Shown here: positions 36,922-46,615 of the stretch, one piece after another | Layout: each line of letters opens with the position of its first letter | Numbering within the stretch: position 1 is the stretch's first letter | DNA from: Actinokineospora auranticolor | GTDB taxonomy: Bacteria > Actinomycetota > Actinomycetes > Mycobacteriales > Pseudonocardiaceae | NCBI RefSeq assembly: GCF_002934265.1 | Contig: NZ_PTIX01000024.1 | Span: 45,163-109,162, forward strand | DNA length: 64,000 nt | Direction: 5' to 3' | Made by a program: the position numbers and the translations under genes | Notes under the pieces: model-generated | Databases searched by the model: none | The model's input: only the letters and a program-made list of their open reading frames with translations | Told to the model about the DNA's origin: nothing

Positions 36922-38991
36922 ATGCGAACTTCACGTGCGCTCGGTCGCGCCTTGCGACTGGGTGTTGCCACGCTGTGCGCGGTGGCCGGGACCGCGGTGG
37001 TGACAAATCCGGCACAAGCGACGAATCCACGGCAGCCCACGCTGGGCGGTCTGGTGCCCATCGGTTGGCTCAGCACCGACTCCCGGACGCCGCGATCGGC
37101 GATCACCACCGGGGACGCGCGGGTGGGCGCCTGGCTGGACGAGCAGGGGCGCAAGCACCTGAGCAAGTCCTACTTCGCCTTCGACATCTCGAACTTCCGC
37201 ACCGCGACGGTGTTCTCGGCGCGGGCGGTGTTCCCGGAGGTGGCGGCGAACGACTGCGCCAAGCGGCGGCAGACCGAGGTGTGGGAGCTCGTCCCGCACG
37301 ACCACACCACCAGTTGGGCGGACCAGCCGCAGGAGCTCAACATCCTGCCGTCGGTCAAGAACACCCAGTGCCTGGCCTCGATCACCTACGACGCCACCGA
37401 CGCGGTCAAGCGGGCGATCCGCCGCGGGGACAAGACGATCACCCTCGCGGTGCGCATCGCCGAGGACCAGCAGGGGAACGTCGCGTTCGGGCGGACCTAC
37501 AGCTCGTGGCGGCAGTCGGTGGGCGTGGAGTACAACACGCCGCCGAACACGCCGACCGGGCTCGGGTTGCAGCAGACCTACCCGGCCGCGTGCCCGGACT
37601 ACGTCTCCGGGTCCGCGGTGACCTTCACCGCGTCCACTTCGGACCCGGACGGACACCAGGGGTACCGGGCGGCCCGGTGGGCGTTCTGGCCGGTCGACCG
37701 GCCCGCCCAACGGGTCGAGCAGGTGTACGAGGGGTCCGGGACGGTCCTCGGCACCGTGCCGCAGGGACTGCTGGTGTCCGGGACGAGACTGGCCGTGGCG
37801 GTCCGCGACGAGGACGGCTACACGGCGTCGGCGTGGACCGCACCGTGCGTGTTCACCTACGACAACCAGGCGCCCGCCGTGGCGCCCGGGGTGAGTTCCA
37901 CCGTCTACCCCGAGGGGGCGGACTGGTCGGGTGGCGAGAACGTCCCCGGCGAGTTCGTCTTCACCGCGGGCGGGGTCGACGACGTCGTGTCGTACCAGTA
38001 CGAGGGTTCGGGCGTCCGGGGCTCCGTGGCCGCCAACGGTCTCGGCGGGTCGGCGACGATCACCGTCACGCCGGAGTTCTGGGGCTTCCAGTACCTGGAC
38101 GTGACCGGCGTCGACCGGGCAGGCAACCGCTCGCCCACGCGCCACTACACGTACATGGTGCGGCCGACCTCGCCGACGTTCGAGAACCGGGGCGTGAAGG
38201 CGGGTGAGCCGACCACGTTCACCCTGACGGCCCGGCAGCCGGGTGCGGTGTCCGCGACCTACCGCCTGGAGAACGGGCCCGAGACCACCGTGCCGCTGGA
38301 CGCGAACGGCACCGCCCCGATGACGGTGACCGTGCCGACCCTGCAGCCGGTGCTCCGCGAACTCGTGGTGTGGACCACCGACGCGAGTGGGCACCGGTCG
38401 CGCACCATCCGGTCGACGCTGTTCGTGGACCAGGCGTTGCCCCAGGTCGAGGTGACCCCGGTCGACGCCGAGGCGGGGGCGGAGCGCGTGATCGGCTTCA
38501 CCGCGGCCCGTGCGGACGTGGTGTCGTTCAGCTACCGGGTCAAGTCGTCGTTCCCCTATGACGAGTTCGTGGCGGTTCCGGCGGTGGACGGCAAGGCCAC
38601 CGCCAAGGTGACCCCCGCGTTCGGGGGCTACTACGAGGTCGAGGCGTACAGCACGCTCGCCTCGGGTGAGCGGACCGGTGCCACGACGACCCAGTTCTAC
38701 GTCACGTCGCCCGCGCCCACGGTGACCAGCGCGGAGTACCCGGAGAACGCCACGTCGGGTGCTCCCGGTCAGCCGGGCGCGTTCCGGATGTCCCTGCCCG
38801 GGGCGATGGACTTCGTGATCGTGTTCGAGGGCCGGTACTACTACCCCCAGGCCGACGCCGACGGCGCGGCGACGGTGGAGCTGACCCCGACCAACCCCGG
38901 CCCCACGTCGGTGTCGGTGACGGCGATGCTCGCGACGTGGGAGCAGTCACCCACGAAGGAGTACGCGTTCACGGTGGGCAACGGGTCGTAG
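36922..38991 (+). CDS. Secreted DNRLRE-domain protein with Ig-like repeats
   Basis: 689 residues. Signal peptide 'LGVATLCAVAGTAVV' with 'AQA' cleavage. Residues ~45-200 match a DNRLRE/beta-sandwich domain ('KSYFAFDISNFRTATVFSAR', 'TYDATDAVKRAIRRGDKTIT'). Then four or five Ig/Fn-like modules follow, with recurring 'YPEGADWSGGENVPGEFVFT' and 'YPENATSGAPGQPGAFRMSL' openings. It is probably a cell-surface or matrix protein, known from other actinomycetes next to RHS-type or hydrolase genes. ATG 36922 with GAGGGGAA upstream. A terminator follows. Confidence 0.85.
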   Translation: MRTSRALGRALRLGVATLCAVAGTAVVTNPAQATNPRQPTLGGLVPIGWLSTDSRTPRSAITTGDARVGAWLDEQGRKHLSKSYFAFDISNFRTATVFSARAVFPEVAANDCAKRRQTEVWELVPHDHTTSWADQPQELNILPSVKNTQCLASITYDATDAVKRAIRRGDKTITLAVRIAEDQQGNVAFGRTYSSWRQSVGVEYNTPPNTPTGLGLQQTYPAACPDYVSGSAVTFTASTSDPDGHQGYRAARWAFWPVDRPAQRVEQVYEGSGTVLGTVPQGLLVSGTRLAVAVRDEDGYTASAWTAPCVFTYDNQAPAVAPGVSSTVYPEGADWSGGENVPGEFVFTAGGVDDVVSYQYEGSGVRGSVAANGLGGSATITVTPEFWGFQYLDVTGVDRAGNRSPTRHYTYMVRPTSPTFENRGVKAGEPTTFTLTARQPGAVSATYRLENGPETTVPLDANGTAPMTVTVPTLQPVLRELVVWTTDASGHRSRTIRSTLFVDQALPQVEVTPVDAEAGAERVIGFTAARADVVSFSYRVKSSFPYDEFVAVPAVDGKATAKVTPAFGGYYEVEAYSTLASGERTGATTTQFYVTSPAPTVTSAEYPENATSGAPGQPGAFRMSLPGAMDFVIVFEGRYYYPQADADGAATVELTPTNPGPTSVSVTAMLATWEQSPTKEYAFTVGNGS

Positions 38992-39006
38992 CGCCCGGTT
39001 GTCCCG

Positions 39007-39040
39007 GGGGTGGCCTTCCCTTGTGGGAGGCCACCCCTTT
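39007..39040 (+). terminator. Terminator after the DNRLRE gene
   Basis: GGGGTGGCCT (39007-39016) pairs with AGGCCACCCC (39028-39037); inner TCCC/GGG pairs extend the stem with one bulge, and TTT follows. Confidence 0.75.
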
Positions 39041-39135
39041 CGCGTTGGTGGCGCTGAACTCCTGAGCCGGCGATCGCGCGGGACCGGCCTTGGTACCTTG
39101 ACGGCGGTCGGATGGGTATCTGGAGAGGCATGGTC

Positions 39136-39726
39136 GTGGCGCAACTCGGTGTGGCTGTTCTGGTGTCCCACGGGGGATCCAACTTTCGGGCGCTCCACGA
39201 GGCGTCGCTGGTGCCCGGGGCCGGGTTCGCGGTTTCCTTCGCGGTCAGCAACAACAGCGGTTCCCAGGCGCTCGCCTACGCGCGCGAGCGGGGAATCCCG
39301 AGCAGGCACTTGTCGTCGCGCACGCACGGCTCGGTGGACGAGTTGGACGCGGTTCTGTTGGGGGAGTTGACGGATCGCGGGGTCGGGTTGGTGGTGACGG
39401 CCGGGTACATGAAGAAGGTCGGGCCGCGGACGTTGGCGGCGTACGAGGGGCGGATCATCAACGTGCACCCTTCCCTGCTGCCGCGCCACGGGGGGCAGGG
39501 GATGTACGGGATGGCCGTCCACGAGGCGGTGCTCGCGTCCGGGGACCAGGTCACCGGGCCGTCCGTCCACCACGTGACGGCCGAGTACGACACGGGGCCG
39601 GTGATCGCGCGGCAGGAGGTGCCGGTGCTGCCCGACGACACCGCCGAGAGCCTGGCGGCGCGGGTGTTGGCGGCCGAGCACCGGCTGCTGCCGGAGGTCG
39701 TCGCGCGCATCGCCCGAGGGGACTGA
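39136..39726 (+). CDS. purN: Formyltransferase, phosphoribosylglycinamide (PurN)-like
   Basis: The protein has the GART pattern: 'VAVLVSHGGSNFRALHEA', 'VVTAGYMKKV', 'IINVHPSLLPRHGGQGMYG' (catalytic Asn/His region) and 'HHVTAEYDTGPVIARQEVPV' with the catalytic Asp. It transfers a formyl group from 10-formyl-THF. GTG 39136 is chosen because GGAGAGG lies 7 bases upstream; ATG 39130 would be only one base from it, and 39112 overlaps it. It stands alone, not in a pur operon, so it may be a second copy or act on another amine. Confidence 0.82.
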   Translation: MAQLGVAVLVSHGGSNFRALHEASLVPGAGFAVSFAVSNNSGSQALAYARERGIPSRHLSSRTHGSVDELDAVLLGELTDRGVGLVVTAGYMKKVGPRTLAAYEGRIINVHPSLLPRHGGQGMYGMAVHEAVLASGDQVTGPSVHHVTAEYDTGPVIARQEVPVLPDDTAESLAARVLAAEHRLLPEVVARIARGD

Positions 39727-39749
39727 GCTTCGGCGGCCGACCGTGTTCA

Positions 39750-39985
39750 CCTGCCGGGGTCGCGCAGGATCCGGCGTTCCCGCGCCACGGTGCGGTCGTC
39801 GACCCCGAGCTTGGTGAAGACCCGCACGAGGTGGGTTTCACCGTGGCCTCGCCGATTCCCGGGCCGCGGGCGATCCGCGAGTTGGTCGAGCCGCGCGCAC
39901 CAGGGCGAGGACCGCGATCTCGCGTGCGATCAGGCGGTCCGGCGCGGGGCGCGCATGCGGGTCACCAGCCGCCCGGTGAGCTAGG
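39750..39985 (-). pseudogene. LuxR-type response-regulator C-terminal remnant
   Basis: Across two frames the minus strand reads 'LVTRMRAPRR', 'REIAVLALV' and 'ETHLVRVFTKLGVDDRTVA', the helix-turn-helix of a NarL/LuxR regulator with at least two frameshifts. The receiver domain is missing. It lies directly downstream of an ABC-ATPase remnant in the same orientation. Confidence 0.65.
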
Positions 39986-40285
39986 TCAGGGCGCGTTCCC
40001 GACCGCCGAGCCCGACGGCGTCGATCACCTCGTCCGGGTCGCGCGAATCAGGGTGGTAGGTCGAGAAGTGCCGCAGGACCTCCTGGACGGTCAGGTCGGC
40101 GTGGTCCCCGGACTCCCGCAGCACGATGCCGGCGCGACCGCGCCAGGCCAGGTCTGCACCGAGGACCGAGACCGCACCGGAGTCGCGGTCGCGGCGCCCT
40201 TCGAGGATCTCGGTTGTCGTCGCCTTCCCTGTCGTCGGCATTCGTGGGCGAGGGCGGGAGCCTTCGGTTCGGCGCGGACTTCCAC
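39981..40285 (-). pseudogene. ABC transporter ATPase fragment
   Basis: 'TTTEILEGRRDRDSGAVSVL', 'GIVLRESGDHADLTVQEVLR' and 'DPDEVIDAVGLG' are the segment from just after Walker A to the helical domain of an ABC-2 type ATPase. Walker A itself is altered ('PTTGKATTT') and the signature and Walker B parts are missing. Decayed gene. The rest up to 40500 shows a short plus-strand frame ('FAVGRVSFVVESSVLSGALL') that I do not recognise. Confidence 0.7.
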
Positions 40286-40510
40286 ATCGCGGGTGGGGCC
40301 GGTGAGCGCGCGGGCCGAGGTCGCGATGGTCGACGCGGCGAGGGGGTTCGCCGTTGGTCGGGTTAGCTTCGTGGTGGAGTCGTCGGTGTTGTCTGGGGCG
40401 TTGTTGGCCGCGGTGGCCGAGGGTGGGGCTCGGGTGGTGGCGACCCGGATGTCACGGCGGTCGAGGCGGCTGCGGTCAGGGCGATCGGGATGAGTCCTGA
40501 GTAGACAAAA

Positions 40511-40539
40511 GGCCCGCGCATCCGGTGGATGCGCGGGCC
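40511..40539 (-). terminator. Terminator of the first P450 gene
   Basis: GGCCCGCGCATCC (40511-40523) pairs with GGATGCGCGGGCC (40527-40539), a 13-bp stem with a 3-base loop. On the minus strand it is followed by TTTTGTC, so it is a Rho-independent terminator for the gene ending at 40553. Confidence 0.92.
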
Positions 40540-40552
40540 CGGTTCAAGACAG

Positions 40553-41833
40553 TCAGGACAGGCGGACCGGGAGGGACTTGAGGCCGCGGATGGTGGTGCT
40601 GTGGGCCCAGCGGAGGTCGCTGGGGTCTACCGCGAGGGTGATGTCCGGGAAGCGGGTCAGGAGGGCGCGTAGGGCGACTTCGCCTTCCATGCGGGCCAAG
40701 GGGGCGCCTACGCAGTAGTGGACGCCGTGGCCGAAGGCGATGTGGCCCGCGGTGTCGCGGGTGACGTCGAGCTGGTCGGGGTCGGGGAACTTGCCCGGGT
40801 CGCGGTTGGCGGCGCACAGCGGCGCCAGCACCAGGTCGCCCGCCTCGATGGTGACCCCGGCCAGTTCGATCGGGGCCGTGGTGTGCCGCACGGTCGGCAC
40901 GTTGACCGGCGACTCGAGGCGCAGGAACTCCTCGATGGCGCGGGGCATGAGACTCGGGTCGGCGGCCAGCTTCGCCAGCTGGTCGGGGGCCTGCATGAGC
41001 GCGAGCATGCCGCTGGCGATCAGGTTGACCGTGGTCTCGTGGCCCGCGAGCAGCAGCAGGAACACCATCGACACCAGTTCGCGGTCGTTGAGCCGGTCGC
41101 CGTCCTCGCTCGCCTCGATCAGCGACGTCACCAGGTCCTCGGCGGGCTCCGCGCGCTTGGCCGCGACCAGGCTCGCCATGTACTGGCCCATGTTGCTCCG
41201 CGCCTCGGCGATCACGTCCGGCGGGCTCGCGGACAGGATCGTCGAACCCCAGTCCCGGAACGCCTCCCGGTCGGTGTCGGGCACGCCCAGCAGCTCGCAG
41301 ATCACCGTGATCGGCAGGGGGAACGCGAAGTCGCCGATCAGGTCGACCGTGCCGTCGCCGTCGGCGGCGCGCTGGGCCAGGTCGTCGAGGAGGGCCGCGG
41401 CGATGCCCTCGGTGCGGGGGCGCATGTGGGTGATGCCGCGCGCGGTGAACGCCTTGACCACCAGCTTGCGCAGCCGGGTGTGGGCGGGCGGGTCGGAGTT
41501 GAGCATGTGCGACGACAGCGCCGGGTCCCACTTCACCGGCGGCTTGTCGGGGTCGCGGTTGCGCTCGAACGCCTCACGGCCCGCGCCGACGTCGTTGCTC
41601 AGGTGGGTCTCGGCGAGCGCGGTGCGCACGTCGGCGTAGTGGGTGACCATCCACGCGTGCGTGCCCTGGGGCAGGCTCACCCGCTGGATCCGGCCCGCTT
41701 CGCGCAGCGCCGTGTAGGTGGCGTAGGGGTCTTGGAAGAACTGCTCGTCCAGCCGCACCGGGCACTGCGCTCCGCTTGGACTGTCCACAGTGGTCGAATC
41801 GGGCTGGCTGGTCTCGGCGTCCGGTACGGACAT
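40553..41833 (-). CDS. Cytochrome P450 (1)
   Basis: 426 residues from ATG 41833 with GGGGGAG three bases upstream. All P450 signatures are visible: I-helix 'LLLLAGHETTVNLIA', the ExxR of 'IEEFLRLESPV' and the heme loop 'FGHGVHYCVGAPLA'. It is a soluble, class I-type actinobacterial monooxygenase (CYP105/107-like pattern); electrons would come from separate ferredoxin genes not present here. The substrate is unknown. It shares orientation with the second P450 but has its own terminator. Confidence 0.95.
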   Translation of the reverse strand: MSVPDAETSQPDSTTVDSPSGAQCPVRLDEQFFQDPYATYTALREAGRIQRVSLPQGTHAWMVTHYADVRTALAETHLSNDVGAGREAFERNRDPDKPPVKWDPALSSHMLNSDPPAHTRLRKLVVKAFTARGITHMRPRTEGIAAALLDDLAQRAADGDGTVDLIGDFAFPLPITVICELLGVPDTDREAFRDWGSTILSASPPDVIAEARSNMGQYMASLVAAKRAEPAEDLVTSLIEASEDGDRLNDRELVSMVFLLLLAGHETTVNLIASGMLALMQAPDQLAKLAADPSLMPRAIEEFLRLESPVNVPTVRHTTAPIELAGVTIEAGDLVLAPLCAANRDPGKFPDPDQLDVTRDTAGHIAFGHGVHYCVGAPLARMEGEVALRALLTRFPDITLAVDPSDLRWAHSTTIRGLKSLPVRLS

Positions 41834-42096
41834 GGTCTCCCCCGGGGAGGCGTCGAGTGGACCGCGGTCGCGGCAGACCGTAGCCACGGGTGCCCGAAAT
41901 CGCCCAATGAGACCCAGGTCACCAAACGCCGTGTTGGTCGGGGGATGACCTAGGATCGCCGACCGGTGCTCGGGCCCCGGTCCGCCACGCCGCCCGAGAC
42001 CATTCCCCCACCGTGCTGAACTGCTTGAACACGAGCGTGACCGGTGGCGGGGAGGCCACACCGGACCGCACCCGCGCGGCGCCTCGGACACCGCCT

Positions 42097-42125
42097 TCGG
42101 AGACCGCGGCGATAGCGGTCTCCGA
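42097..42125 (-). terminator. Terminator-like stem after the second P450
   Basis: TCGGAGACCGC (42097-42107) pairs with GCGGTCTCCGA (42115-42125) around a 7-base loop, 34 bases beyond the stop of the minus-strand P450 at 42159. The remaining 41834-42096 is presumably promoter and leader of the first P450. Confidence 0.75.
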
Positions 42126-42158
42126 TTAGGCGGTGACCAGGTGCTCAACGCCGCGGCC

Positions 42159-43358
42159 TCAGTCGGCCGTCCACGTGACCGGGAGTTCGTGGACGCCGTA
42201 GATGTTCATGTCGGCGCGCAGCCGCACGTCCTCGGCGGGGATGGCGAGGCGCAGCGTGGGGAACCGGCGGAGCAAGGCTTGGAAGCCGGTGCGCAGTTCG
42301 ACGCGGGCCAGCTGCTGCCCCAGGCACTGGTGGACGCCGTGGCCGAAGGAGAGGTGCCCGCGGGCCTTGCGGTGGATGTCGAGGCCGCCGTCGAAGCGCT
42401 CGGGGTCGTGGTTGGCGGCGAGCAGGGACAGCACGACGGTGGAGCCCTTGGGGATCGTCTCCCCCGCCAGCTCCAGGTCCTCGGTGGCGTAGCGGTAGAA
42501 GATGTCGGCGATGGCGAGGTAGCGCAGGAGTTCCTCGACGGCGTTGGGCACCAGCTCCGGGTCGGCCCGCAGCTCGGCGAGCTGGTCGGGGTGTTCGAGC
42601 AACGCGAAGGTGCCCAGGGCGAGCATGTTGGCGGTGGTCTCGTGGCCGGCGAGCAGCAGCAGGAACGCGACGCCGGTCAGCTCCTCGACGGTCAGGTCCT
42701 CGTGGGCCGCCAGGTCGGACAGGATGTCGTCCTCGGGCTCCGCCCGCTTGCGGATCACCAGCTCGGCGAGGTAGCCGGTCAGCGCGCCCAGCGCGGCCAT
42801 CTTCTCCGCCAGGTCCTGGTCCCGGACCAGGAACTTGGCCGAGTTGGCCTGGAAGGTCTCCCGGTCGGCGTACGGGACGCCGAGCAGCTCGCAGATCACC
42901 AGGGACGGCACCGGCAGCGCGAACTCGGCGACCAGGTCGACCGGCGGGGCCAGACCCGCCAGGTGGTCCAGCTGCCGCTCGGTGATCTCGGCGACGCGTT
43001 CCTCCAGCACCCTCATCCGCCGGACGGTGAAGGCTCCGGTCAACCGCTTGCGCAGCCGGGTGTGGTCCGGCGGGTCCATGGCGATGAAGACGCCGGGCAT
43101 CGGCGGGGACGGTTCGGTGGCGGCGGGGATGCCGGGGGTCTCGTACGGCACGTGCACGACGTCGAGGTCCAGCCGCGAGCTGAACCGGGTGTCGGCCAGG
43201 ACCTGGCGGGCCGCGTCGTAGCCGGTGACCAGCCAGCCGCGGTGGCCGTCGGGGAACACCAGGGGGCTGACCGGCCGGGACTCGCGCAGCCGGGTGATCG
43301 CGGGGGGCGGGTCGAACGGGCCGGCGTCGCGGGTGGTGGGCAGGCCGTGCGGGCTCAT
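42159..43358 (-). CDS. Cytochrome P450 (2)
   Basis: 399 residues from ATG 43358 with AGAGGA upstream. I-helix 'LLLLAGHETTANMLA', ExxR in 'VEELLRYLAIAD' and heme loop 'FGHGVHQCLGQQLA'. It resembles the actinobacterial biosynthetic P450s of the CYP105 type. It is divergent from the AfsR-type regulator gene (138 bases between starts), so both may respond to the same signal. The substrate is unknown. Confidence 0.95.
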   Translation of the reverse strand: MSPHGLPTTRDAGPFDPPPAITRLRESRPVSPLVFPDGHRGWLVTGYDAARQVLADTRFSSRLDLDVVHVPYETPGIPAATEPSPPMPGVFIAMDPPDHTRLRKRLTGAFTVRRMRVLEERVAEITERQLDHLAGLAPPVDLVAEFALPVPSLVICELLGVPYADRETFQANSAKFLVRDQDLAEKMAALGALTGYLAELVIRKRAEPEDDILSDLAAHEDLTVEELTGVAFLLLLAGHETTANMLALGTFALLEHPDQLAELRADPELVPNAVEELLRYLAIADIFYRYATEDLELAGETIPKGSTVVLSLLAANHDPERFDGGLDIHRKARGHLSFGHGVHQCLGQQLARVELRTGFQALLRRFPTLRLAIPAEDVRLRADMNIYGVHELPVTWTAD

Positions 43359-43495
43359 CGCGGTTCCTCTCGTGGTGGCTGTCGACGACCACGTTCGCGA
43401 ATCGGGCTGACACCCGGCTGACACGACCCGGACACCGCCCGTCATGGACAACACCGCAGGTCAGCGGCCAGGGGTGGCGTGGCAAAATCCACCGG

Positions 43496-46400
43496 GTGCG
43501 GATCGGGCTGCTGGGGACGTTCGAGGTGCGCGCGGACGACGGCCGCCCGGTCGACGTGCCGGGCGCCCGGCTGCGGGCGCTGCTGGTCGCCCTCGCGCTC
43601 GAACCGGGGCGCGTGGTCCCGAAGACGGCGCTGGTCGACTGGATCTGGGGCGAGCGGCCACCGGCCGAGGCGGCGAACGCCCTGCAACGCCTGGTTTCCC
43701 GGCTCCGCAAGGCGCTGCCGGCGGGGTCCGTCGAGGGACACCCGAACGGCTACCTGCTGACGGTCGCGCCCGACGCCGTCGACGCCGTGCGGTTCGAACG
43801 CCTCGTCGGCCAAGCGCGGGAGGACGGCGATCCGCGACAACTGCGCGAAGCGCTCGCGCTCTGGCGCGGCGCCCCGATGCAGGACGTCGGACTCCAGGAG
43901 AGCGCCGCGTTCGACGCGGCGGTCACCCGGCTGGAGGCGCTGCGGCTGACCGCGTTGGAGGACCGGTTCGACGCCGAGGCGGCCAGCGGGCAGGCGGTCA
44001 CCGAACTCACCGACCTGGTGGCCGCCCACCCGGTGCGGGAGCGGCTGGTCGCCGCGCTGATGCGGGCCCTCGTCGCGACCGGCCGTGACACCGAGGCGCT
44101 GCTCGTCTACGAGCGCACCCGGGAGGCCCTCGCCGACACGCTCGGCGTCGACCCGTCGCCCGAGCTGTCCGACCTGCACGTCGCGCTGCTGCGCGGCGAA
44201 CTGGCGCGGCCGCGCGAGGAACCCCGGCGGACCAACCTGCGCGCCGAGCTGACCAGCTACGTCGGCAAGGACGACGACGTCGCCGCGGTCTCCGCGCTGA
44301 TCACCGGGCACCGCCTCACCACCCTCGTCGGACCGGGCGGCAGCGGCAAGACCCGGCTCGCCACCGAGACCGCCCGCGCGCTCCTCGACGACCTGCCCGA
44401 CGGCGCCCGGCTCGTCGAGCTCGCCGCCATCGGCGCCGACGGCGACCCGGACGCGAACAAGGTCGCGCAGGCGACGCTGGCCGCGCTCGGCCACCGGGAC
44501 GCGCTGCTCGGCGGCGCGCCGGACGCGGAGCCGACGGAGCGGTTCGTCGCCGCGGTCCGCGACCGCGAGACGCTGCTGGTCCTGGACAACTGCGAGCACG
44601 TGATCGCCTCGGCGGCGGCCTTCGCGCACCGGGTGCTCGGCGAGTGCGGGCGGCTGCGGATCCTCGCGACCAGCCGGGAGCCGCTCGGCATCACCGGTGA
44701 GGCGCTCTGGCCGGTCGCGCCCCTGGCCCTGCCCGCGCCGACCGCCACCGCCGAGGAGATCGGGTCGTCGCCCGCCGTGCGGCTGCTGCGCGACCGGGCC
44801 GCCGCGGTGCGCACGGACCTGGGCTCGGACGCGGGGACCCTGTCCACCATGGCGCGCGTCTGCCGGGCGCTGGACGGCATGCCGCTGGCCATCGAGCTCG
44901 CCGCGGCCCGGCTGCGCACCATGACCCTCGACCAGCTCGCCGCCCGGCTCGACGACCTGTTCCGGCTGCTCACCGGCGGCAGCCGCACCGCGCTCCCCCG
45001 CCACCGGACGCTGCGCGCGGTGGTCGACTGGAGCTGGGAGCTGCTCACCGACGACGAGCGGCGGCTGCTGCGCGGGCTCTCGGTGTTCTCCGGCGGCGCG
45101 AGCCTGGAGGCCGCCGAGCACGTGCACGGCGGCGCGGACACCCTCGACCTGCTGACCGCGCTCACCGAGAAGTCGCTGCTCGTGGCGAGCGGCCACGGCG
45201 CGCCGCGCTGGCGGATGCTCGGCGTGATCAAGGAGTACGCCGCCCAGCGGCTCGCCGAGGCGGGCGAGGCGGACCGGGCCCGGCGCGCGCACCTGGCGTA
45301 CTTCACCGGTCTCGCCGCGGCGGCGGACCCGCACCTGCGCCGCGCCGAGCAGCTGGAGTGGCTCGCCGGGTTGGCCGCCGAGCACGACAACATCAGCGCG
45401 GCGATGCGCGGCGCGATCGCGGCGGGCGAGGCCGACGGCGCGATGCGGCTGGCGGCGGCCGCGGGCTGGTACTGGTGGTTCGCCGGGCACAAGGCCGAGG
45501 GCAACGAGCTGGTCATGGCGGCCACCGCGGTGCCGGGCGAGGTGCCCGCCGAGGTCCGGGCGGTGGTGTACGCGTTCGTCGTGATGTTCGTGGTCTCCGG
45601 GCGCAGCGACCAGTACGAGGCGGCGGAGTGGATCCACCGGGCGTACGAGGTGAGCCGGGGCGTGCCGAGCGGGCTGCACCCGGCGGTGGGGTTCGCCGAG
45701 CCGCTGGAGCGGATGCTCGTGGCACCGGACGCGTACCTGCCCGCTTACGAACCGCTGCTGTCCGACGCGGACCCCTGGGTGCGCGCCCTGGCTCGGCTGA
45801 ACCTGGGCAAGCTGCGGGGGATGCTCGGCGACGGGAGCCGGGAGGTGGACGAGCACCTGGCGGCGGCGCTGGCCGAGTTCCGCGCGATCGGCGACCGGTG
45901 GGGGATCTCGTTCGCCCTCACCGAGTTGGCGGACCGCATCGCCGCGCGCGGCGACTTCGCGGGCGCCGGCGCGCACTACGCGGACGCGATCGCCGTCGCC
46001 ACCGAGGTCGGGGCGCTGGAAGACGTGGTGCGGATGTTGCCGCGTCGGGGCCAGCTGCGCTGGTTGGCGGGCGAGGAGGACGCCGCCGCCGAGGCGATGG
46101 CGCGGGCCCGGCGGCTGGCGGACCGCGTCGCCTGGCCGGAGGCGCTGGTCGAGCTGGCGCTGGTGGACGCGGAGCTGGCGCGGTGGCGCGGGGACACCGA
46201 GCGGGCGGGCGAGCAGCTGGACGCCGCGACCGCGATGCTCGGCGCGCACGCGGAGCGGGCCGGGATGCGCGCGGTGATCAACGACCAGCGCGGCTACCTA
46301 GCCGCCGACCTGGCCGCGTCCCGCGCGTACCGGGCCGCGGCGGTCGAGGCGGTGGCGGCGCGGGCCGCGGCGCCGATGGTCGCGCAGGTGCTGGTCGGCG

Positions 46401-46615
46401 TCGCGGATCTGGCGCTGCGCCAAGGGGAGCACGCGCAGGCGGCCCGGTTGCTGGCGGCGAGCGCGGCGGTGCGCGGCCTGCCGGACCGGTCCCAGCCGGA
46501 CGTCGCGCGGATCGAGCGGGAAGCGCGGCGTCGCCTCGGTGACGCGGGGTTCACCGAGGCGACGCGGGCGGGGGCGGACTGGCGGGAGCTGGTGGCGGTC
46601 ACCCTCGCTTGGTGA
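43496..46615 (+). CDS. AfsR/SARP-type regulator with BTAD and NTPase domains
   Basis: 1039 residues: OmpR-like winged helix (1-90, 'GLLGTFEVRADDGRPVDVPG'), BTAD (about 95-240, 'ALALWRGAPMQDV'), then an AAA/NB-ARC-like NTPase with P-loop GPGGSGKT at 279-286 and 'LLVLDNCEHV' Walker B, followed by a helical/TPR-like tail. Such proteins activate specialised-metabolite or resistance genes. GTG 43496 has no ribosome-binding site; CAAAAT lies 7 bases upstream and may be a -10 box, which suggests a leaderless mRNA. The 3' end overlaps the converging permease gene by 17 bases. Confidence 0.93.
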   Translation: MRIGLLGTFEVRADDGRPVDVPGARLRALLVALALEPGRVVPKTALVDWIWGERPPAEAANALQRLVSRLRKALPAGSVEGHPNGYLLTVAPDAVDAVRFERLVGQAREDGDPRQLREALALWRGAPMQDVGLQESAAFDAAVTRLEALRLTALEDRFDAEAASGQAVTELTDLVAAHPVRERLVAALMRALVATGRDTEALLVYERTREALADTLGVDPSPELSDLHVALLRGELARPREEPRRTNLRAELTSYVGKDDDVAAVSALITGHRLTTLVGPGGSGKTRLATETARALLDDLPDGARLVELAAIGADGDPDANKVAQATLAALGHRDALLGGAPDAEPTERFVAAVRDRETLLVLDNCEHVIASAAAFAHRVLGECGRLRILATSREPLGITGEALWPVAPLALPAPTATAEEIGSSPAVRLLRDRAAAVRTDLGSDAGTLSTMARVCRALDGMPLAIELAAARLRTMTLDQLAARLDDLFRLLTGGSRTALPRHRTLRAVVDWSWELLTDDERRLLRGLSVFSGGASLEAAEHVHGGADTLDLLTALTEKSLLVASGHGAPRWRMLGVIKEYAAQRLAEAGEADRARRAHLAYFTGLAAAADPHLRRAEQLEWLAGLAAEHDNISAAMRGAIAAGEADGAMRLAAAAGWYWWFAGHKAEGNELVMAATAVPGEVPAEVRAVVYAFVVMFVVSGRSDQYEAAEWIHRAYEVSRGVPSGLHPAVGFAEPLERMLVAPDAYLPAYEPLLSDADPWVRALARLNLGKLRGMLGDGSREVDEHLAAALAEFRAIGDRWGISFALTELADRIAARGDFAGAGAHYADAIAVATEVGALEDVVRMLPRRGQLRWLAGEEDAAAEAMARARRLADRVAWPEALVELALVDAELARWRGDTERAGEQLDAATAMLGAHAERAGMRAVINDQRGYLAADLAASRAYRAAAVEAVAARAAAPMVAQVLVGVADLALRQGEHAQAARLLAASAAVRGLPDRSQPDVARIEREARRRLGDAGFTEATRAGADWRELVAVTLAW

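Noticed and set aside
43455..43467. CCGCAGGTCAGCG identical to the right stem arm of attachment-like copy 1
   Set aside because: Only 13 bases match; neither the left arm nor the tail GCCGTACATAGTTCAC is present, so chance in GC-rich DNA is the simplest explanation.
43442..46249. Very long minus-strand frame opposite the AfsR-type gene
   Set aside because: Arg/Gln/Gly-rich low-complexity translation, a typical shadow of a GC-rich plus-strand gene with clear domains.
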